Source of the DNA: Pseudomonadota bacterium
Lineage (GTDB): Bacteria; Pseudomonadota; Alphaproteobacteria; Acetobacterales; Acetobacteraceae
DNA length: 7,875 bases
Direction of reading: 5' to 3'
NCBI GenBank assembly: GCA_021826565.1
Contig: JAKAZJ010000069.1
Coordinates: 1 to 7,875, forward strand
Shown here: positions 6,111-7,875 of the stretch, piece after piece
Position numbering within the stretch: the stretch's first letter is position 1
Layout of the letters: the number at the start of each line of letters is the position of its first letter
Notes under the pieces: generated by a model
The model's input: only the letters and a program-made list of their open reading frames with translations
The model's database searches: none
What the model was told of the DNA's origin: nothing
Made by a program: the position numbers and the translations under genes

Positions 6111-7441
6111 AAAAACTGGCCCTGCTGCTGGCGGTTCTGATTGGCGGGCTAGCGGTCGCGGGTGGCGTGATGTGGCAAGCGAGCGGCCCGGGGGCGACCA
6201 GCTTCGCCGGCAACGACCAGGTGACGCTGGCTGCCTACAAGGGCGCATCGCCCACCGGTGTGCCGGCCAGCCTGAACGATGCGTCACTGATCCTGCGCGG
6301 AGAATACCTGACGCGCGCGGCGGATTGCGCGGCCTGCCATACCGCGCCAGGCGGCGCGGCGTTTGCCGGCGGACGCGCCTTCGTGCTGCCTTTCGGCACG
6401 GTTTATTCGCCGAATATCACGCCGGACAAGGATACCGGCATCGGCGACTGGACCAATGCCCAGTTCCTGCGGGCGCTGCATCGTGGCATCGATGATGAAG
6501 GGGCGCGTATCTACCCGGTGATGCCATATACCAATTACACATTGATGAGCGATGCGGATGTGCTGGCGATCCGGGCCTATCTGTTCAGCCTGAAACCGGT
6601 GCATGCGGCGGTGCCGGACGATGCGCTGAAATTCCCGTATAATCAGCGCTGGCTGATGATCGGCTGGTCGGCGCTGTTCAACCCCGACCACCGCTTCATG
6701 CCGCACGCCAACCAGAGCCCGCAATGGAACCGCGGCGCCTATCTGGCGGAGGCTCTGGGCCATTGCGGGGAATGCCATACGCCGCGTAATATTTTCCAGG
6801 CACTGGACAACCGGCGTAAATTCGCCGGCGCCGTGCAGGTGGGCTGGCACGCCTATAACATCACTGGCGATCACGTCAGCGGCATAGGCGGCTGGTCCCG
6901 CGCAGCGCTGGCCACCTACCTGGCCAACGGCCACGCCACCGACCACGGCCCCGCAAGTGGCCCTATGGCGGAAGCCGTTGGTAATTCCTTGAGATACCTC
7001 ACCGCGGACGATATGGCGGCGCTGACCGACTATATCAGCACGGTGCCGCCACAGGCGGGCACCCTGCCGCCGGTGAAGGCAACTGCCGCGCCGGAAACCT
7101 ACAGCGAGGGCGACACCGGCGCGCTGGCTCTCGGACAGAAAATCTATGAAGGCGCCTGCGTGTCCTGCCATGCCTATAGCGGACGGAGCCAGCTGGTTCC
7201 GGCAATGACGCTGACCGGCGACCGCGCGGTGAACGATCCTTCGGGGTTGAACGTGGCCCGTGTGGTACTGGAGGGATCGAGGGTCGACGGCGCGGGTGGG
7301 CAGGCGGCGATGCCGGGTTTCGGCGCCGCGTATTCCAACGCCGAGATCGCCGCGGTGGTGAATTACGTGACCACACGCTTCGGCGCGGCACCGGCCACGC
7401 TACAGGCGGTGGATATCGGCAGGTTGCGGGAAGCGAAGTAG
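6107..7441 (+). CDS. Tri-haem cytochrome c, electron acceptor subunit of the molybdoenzyme (AldG-like)
   Basis: A 444-residue periplasmic cytochrome with three covalent c-type haems. It should accept electrons from the iron-sulfur subunit and pass them to quinone or a terminal oxidase. The CXXCH sites are CAACH (74-78), CGECH (220-224) and CVSCH (351-355), one per cytochrome domain. Likely sixth-ligand methionines follow in each: the VMPYTNY region (M139), GPMAEAV (M287) and AAMPGFG (M402). The N-terminus KKLALLLAVLIGGLAVAGG is a signal sequence that may stay uncleaved as an anchor, as no C-terminal membrane helix is seen. Three domains and this length match the cytochrome subunits of acetic-acid-bacteria alcohol and aldehyde dehydrogenases and of related oxidoreductases. 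The ATG overlaps the stop of the molybdopterin subunit gene (ATGA). It is the last gene of the operon, since a minus-strand gene converges 44 nt downstream. Confidence 0.93.
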   Translation: MKKLALLLAVLIGGLAVAGGVMWQASGPGATSFAGNDQVTLAAYKGASPTGVPASLNDASLILRGEYLTRAADCAACHTAPGGAAFAGGRAFVLPFGTVYSPNITPDKDTGIGDWTNAQFLRALHRGIDDEGARIYPVMPYTNYTLMSDADVLAIRAYLFSLKPVHAAVPDDALKFPYNQRWLMIGWSALFNPDHRFMPHANQSPQWNRGAYLAEALGHCGECHTPRNIFQALDNRRKFAGAVQVGWHAYNITGDHVSGIGGWSRAALATYLANGHATDHGPASGPMAEAVGNSLRYLTADDMAALTDYISTVPPQAGTLPPVKATAAPETYSEGDTGALALGQKIYEGACVSCHAYSGRSQLVPAMTLTGDRAVNDPSGLNVARVVLEGSRVDGAGGQAAMPGFGAAYSNAEIAAVVNYVTTRFGAAPATLQAVDIGRLREAK

Positions 7442-7485
7442 CCCCTCCCGGCGGGGTCGCGCGCGTCACGGCGGGGTCGCCTCGG
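7442..7485. repeat. Short convergent intergenic with a degenerate 20-bp direct repeat
   Basis: The 44 bp between the two convergent stop codons contain cggcggggtcgc twice (7449-7460 and 7469-7480, the first base of each copy included), 20 bp apart. Similarity is weaker after each copy. The second period runs into the last codons of the minus-strand gene. GC-rich CCCC (7442-7445) and GGGG (7453-7456) could form a small hairpin, but no T-run supports an intrinsic terminator. Confidence 0.5.
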
Positions 7486-7875
7486 TCAGCCGGAACGGTG
7501 AAATCCCAGCGCCGAGAGTTCCGTCGTCGTGTCGGCATCGGCGAGGGCGGCGGGGCCGATTTCCACGCAAACCTGCCGCAGACCCGAACGCGCCAGCACC
7601 GCCCGCGCGCCATCATCGCCGCGCGCCCGGGCCAGGCTTGGTAAAACCTCGGCCGGCATTGCCACCGGGTGACCCGCGACACCGCCCGCGCCGGCGCGCA
7701 CGACCGCCCGGCCCCCTTCGCGATGAAACGCGCGGACCACGGCGTCGATATGCGCCGGCGTGATCAGCGGCATATCGGCGAGCATGACGACCACGCCGCA
7801 GGGCTGGCGCGGCAGCGTGGCACCAACCCCCGCGGCCAGCGAGCCGCCAAGGCCGCCGGCAAACCCCGCGTGATG
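7486..7875 (-). CDS. MocA/MobA-like nucleotidyltransferase (molybdenum cofactor cytidylyltransferase), partial: C-terminal 129 residues
   Basis: The C-terminal part of an NTP-transferase-domain protein; the gene enters from the right edge, so its start and the N-terminal nucleotide-binding loop are not visible. MocA-type enzymes join CTP to molybdopterin to make the cytosine-dinucleotide cofactor used by xanthine-oxidase-family hydroxylases. Visible marks are FAGGLGGSLAAGV near the edge (the family's EGLSxSL segment), VVVMLADMPLITPAHID (the LGDMP metal/nucleotide motif, here LADMP), AGHPVAMP, ARGDDGARAVL and a final DADTTTEL, matching the family's DxDTPEDL. The frame stays open to the right edge upstream of the GTG at 7794, and conserved sequence continues there, so that GTG is not the start. 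The position beside the molybdoenzyme operon supports a cofactor role. Less likely alternatives are MobA (guanylyltransferase) or another NTP transferase. Confidence 0.75.
   Translation of the reverse strand, partial: HHAGFAGGLGGSLAAGVGATLPRQPCGVVVMLADMPLITPAHIDAVVRAFHREGGRAVVRAGAGGVAGHPVAMPAEVLPSLARARGDDGARAVLARSGLRQVCVEIGPAALADADTTTELSALGFHRSG

Noticed and set aside
3969..6287. 772-codon open frame antisense to the molybdopterin subunit gene
   Set aside because: The product is rich in Arg, His, Gly and Ala with no recognisable domain. Long antisense frames are common in GC-rich genes because stop codons are rare, and the sense strand encodes a clearly conserved enzyme.
6284..7171. 295-codon antisense frame within the cytochrome c gene
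   Set aside because: The composition is that of a shadow frame, while the sense strand has three CXXCH motifs and matching methionine ligands.

Overview
The window is GC-rich, densely coded proteobacterial DNA. It has a strong third-position G/C bias, Shine-Dalgarno starts and ATGA stop/start overlaps. The gene content fits an alphaproteobacterium, most likely Acetobacteraceae or a relative: an FMN L-lactate dehydrogenase, a MaoC/CitE pair, and a periplasmic molybdenum hydroxylase with its own cytochrome c, like the aldehyde dehydrogenases of acetic acid bacteria. Taxonomy is inferred from gene content only. No rRNA, tRNA, transposase, phage gene or CRISPR array was found.

Layout. (1) Positions 1-1588, minus strand: a secreted TPR-repeat protein followed 21 nt downstream by the start of an LldD-type L-lactate dehydrogenase that runs off the left edge. 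They look like one transcript. (2) 1589-1773: a divergent intergenic region with a 20/19-bp tandem repeat just upstream of the TPR ribosome binding site. (3) 1774-3107, plus strand: a MaoC-fold enoyl-CoA hydratase and a CitE/HpcH-type CoA-ester lyase, overlapping by ATGA. (4) 3108-3369: an intergenic region with two possible stem-loops and no convincing gene. (5) 3370-7441, plus strand: a three-gene operon encoding a [2Fe-2S] subunit, a Tat-exported molybdopterin subunit and a tri-haem cytochrome c, with spacing or overlap showing tight coupling. (6) 7486-7875, minus strand: the C-terminal part of a MocA/MobA-like nucleotidyltransferase, convergent with the operon and probably supplying the cytidine-dinucleotide form of the molybdenum cofactor.

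How the genes may work together. The operon at 3370-7441 should oxidise or hydroxylate an aldehyde or N-heterocycle in the periplasm. Electrons would go from the Mo centre through two [2Fe-2S] clusters to the cytochrome c and then to the respiratory chain. The MaoC/CitE pair should hydrate an unsaturated acyl-CoA and cleave the resulting hydroxyacyl-CoA; glyoxylate plus an acyl-CoA, or pyruvate plus acetyl-CoA, are the usual products in such families. LldD would feed lactate electrons to quinone and give pyruvate. A shared pathway is possible but not demonstrated.

Every gene falls in a recognised family, and I see no clear undescribed system. The least ordinary features are short in-frame tandem repeats inside two genes (TPR protein C-terminus, molybdopterin subunit linker), two further repeats in intergenic DNA, and the unknown substrate of the molybdoenzyme.
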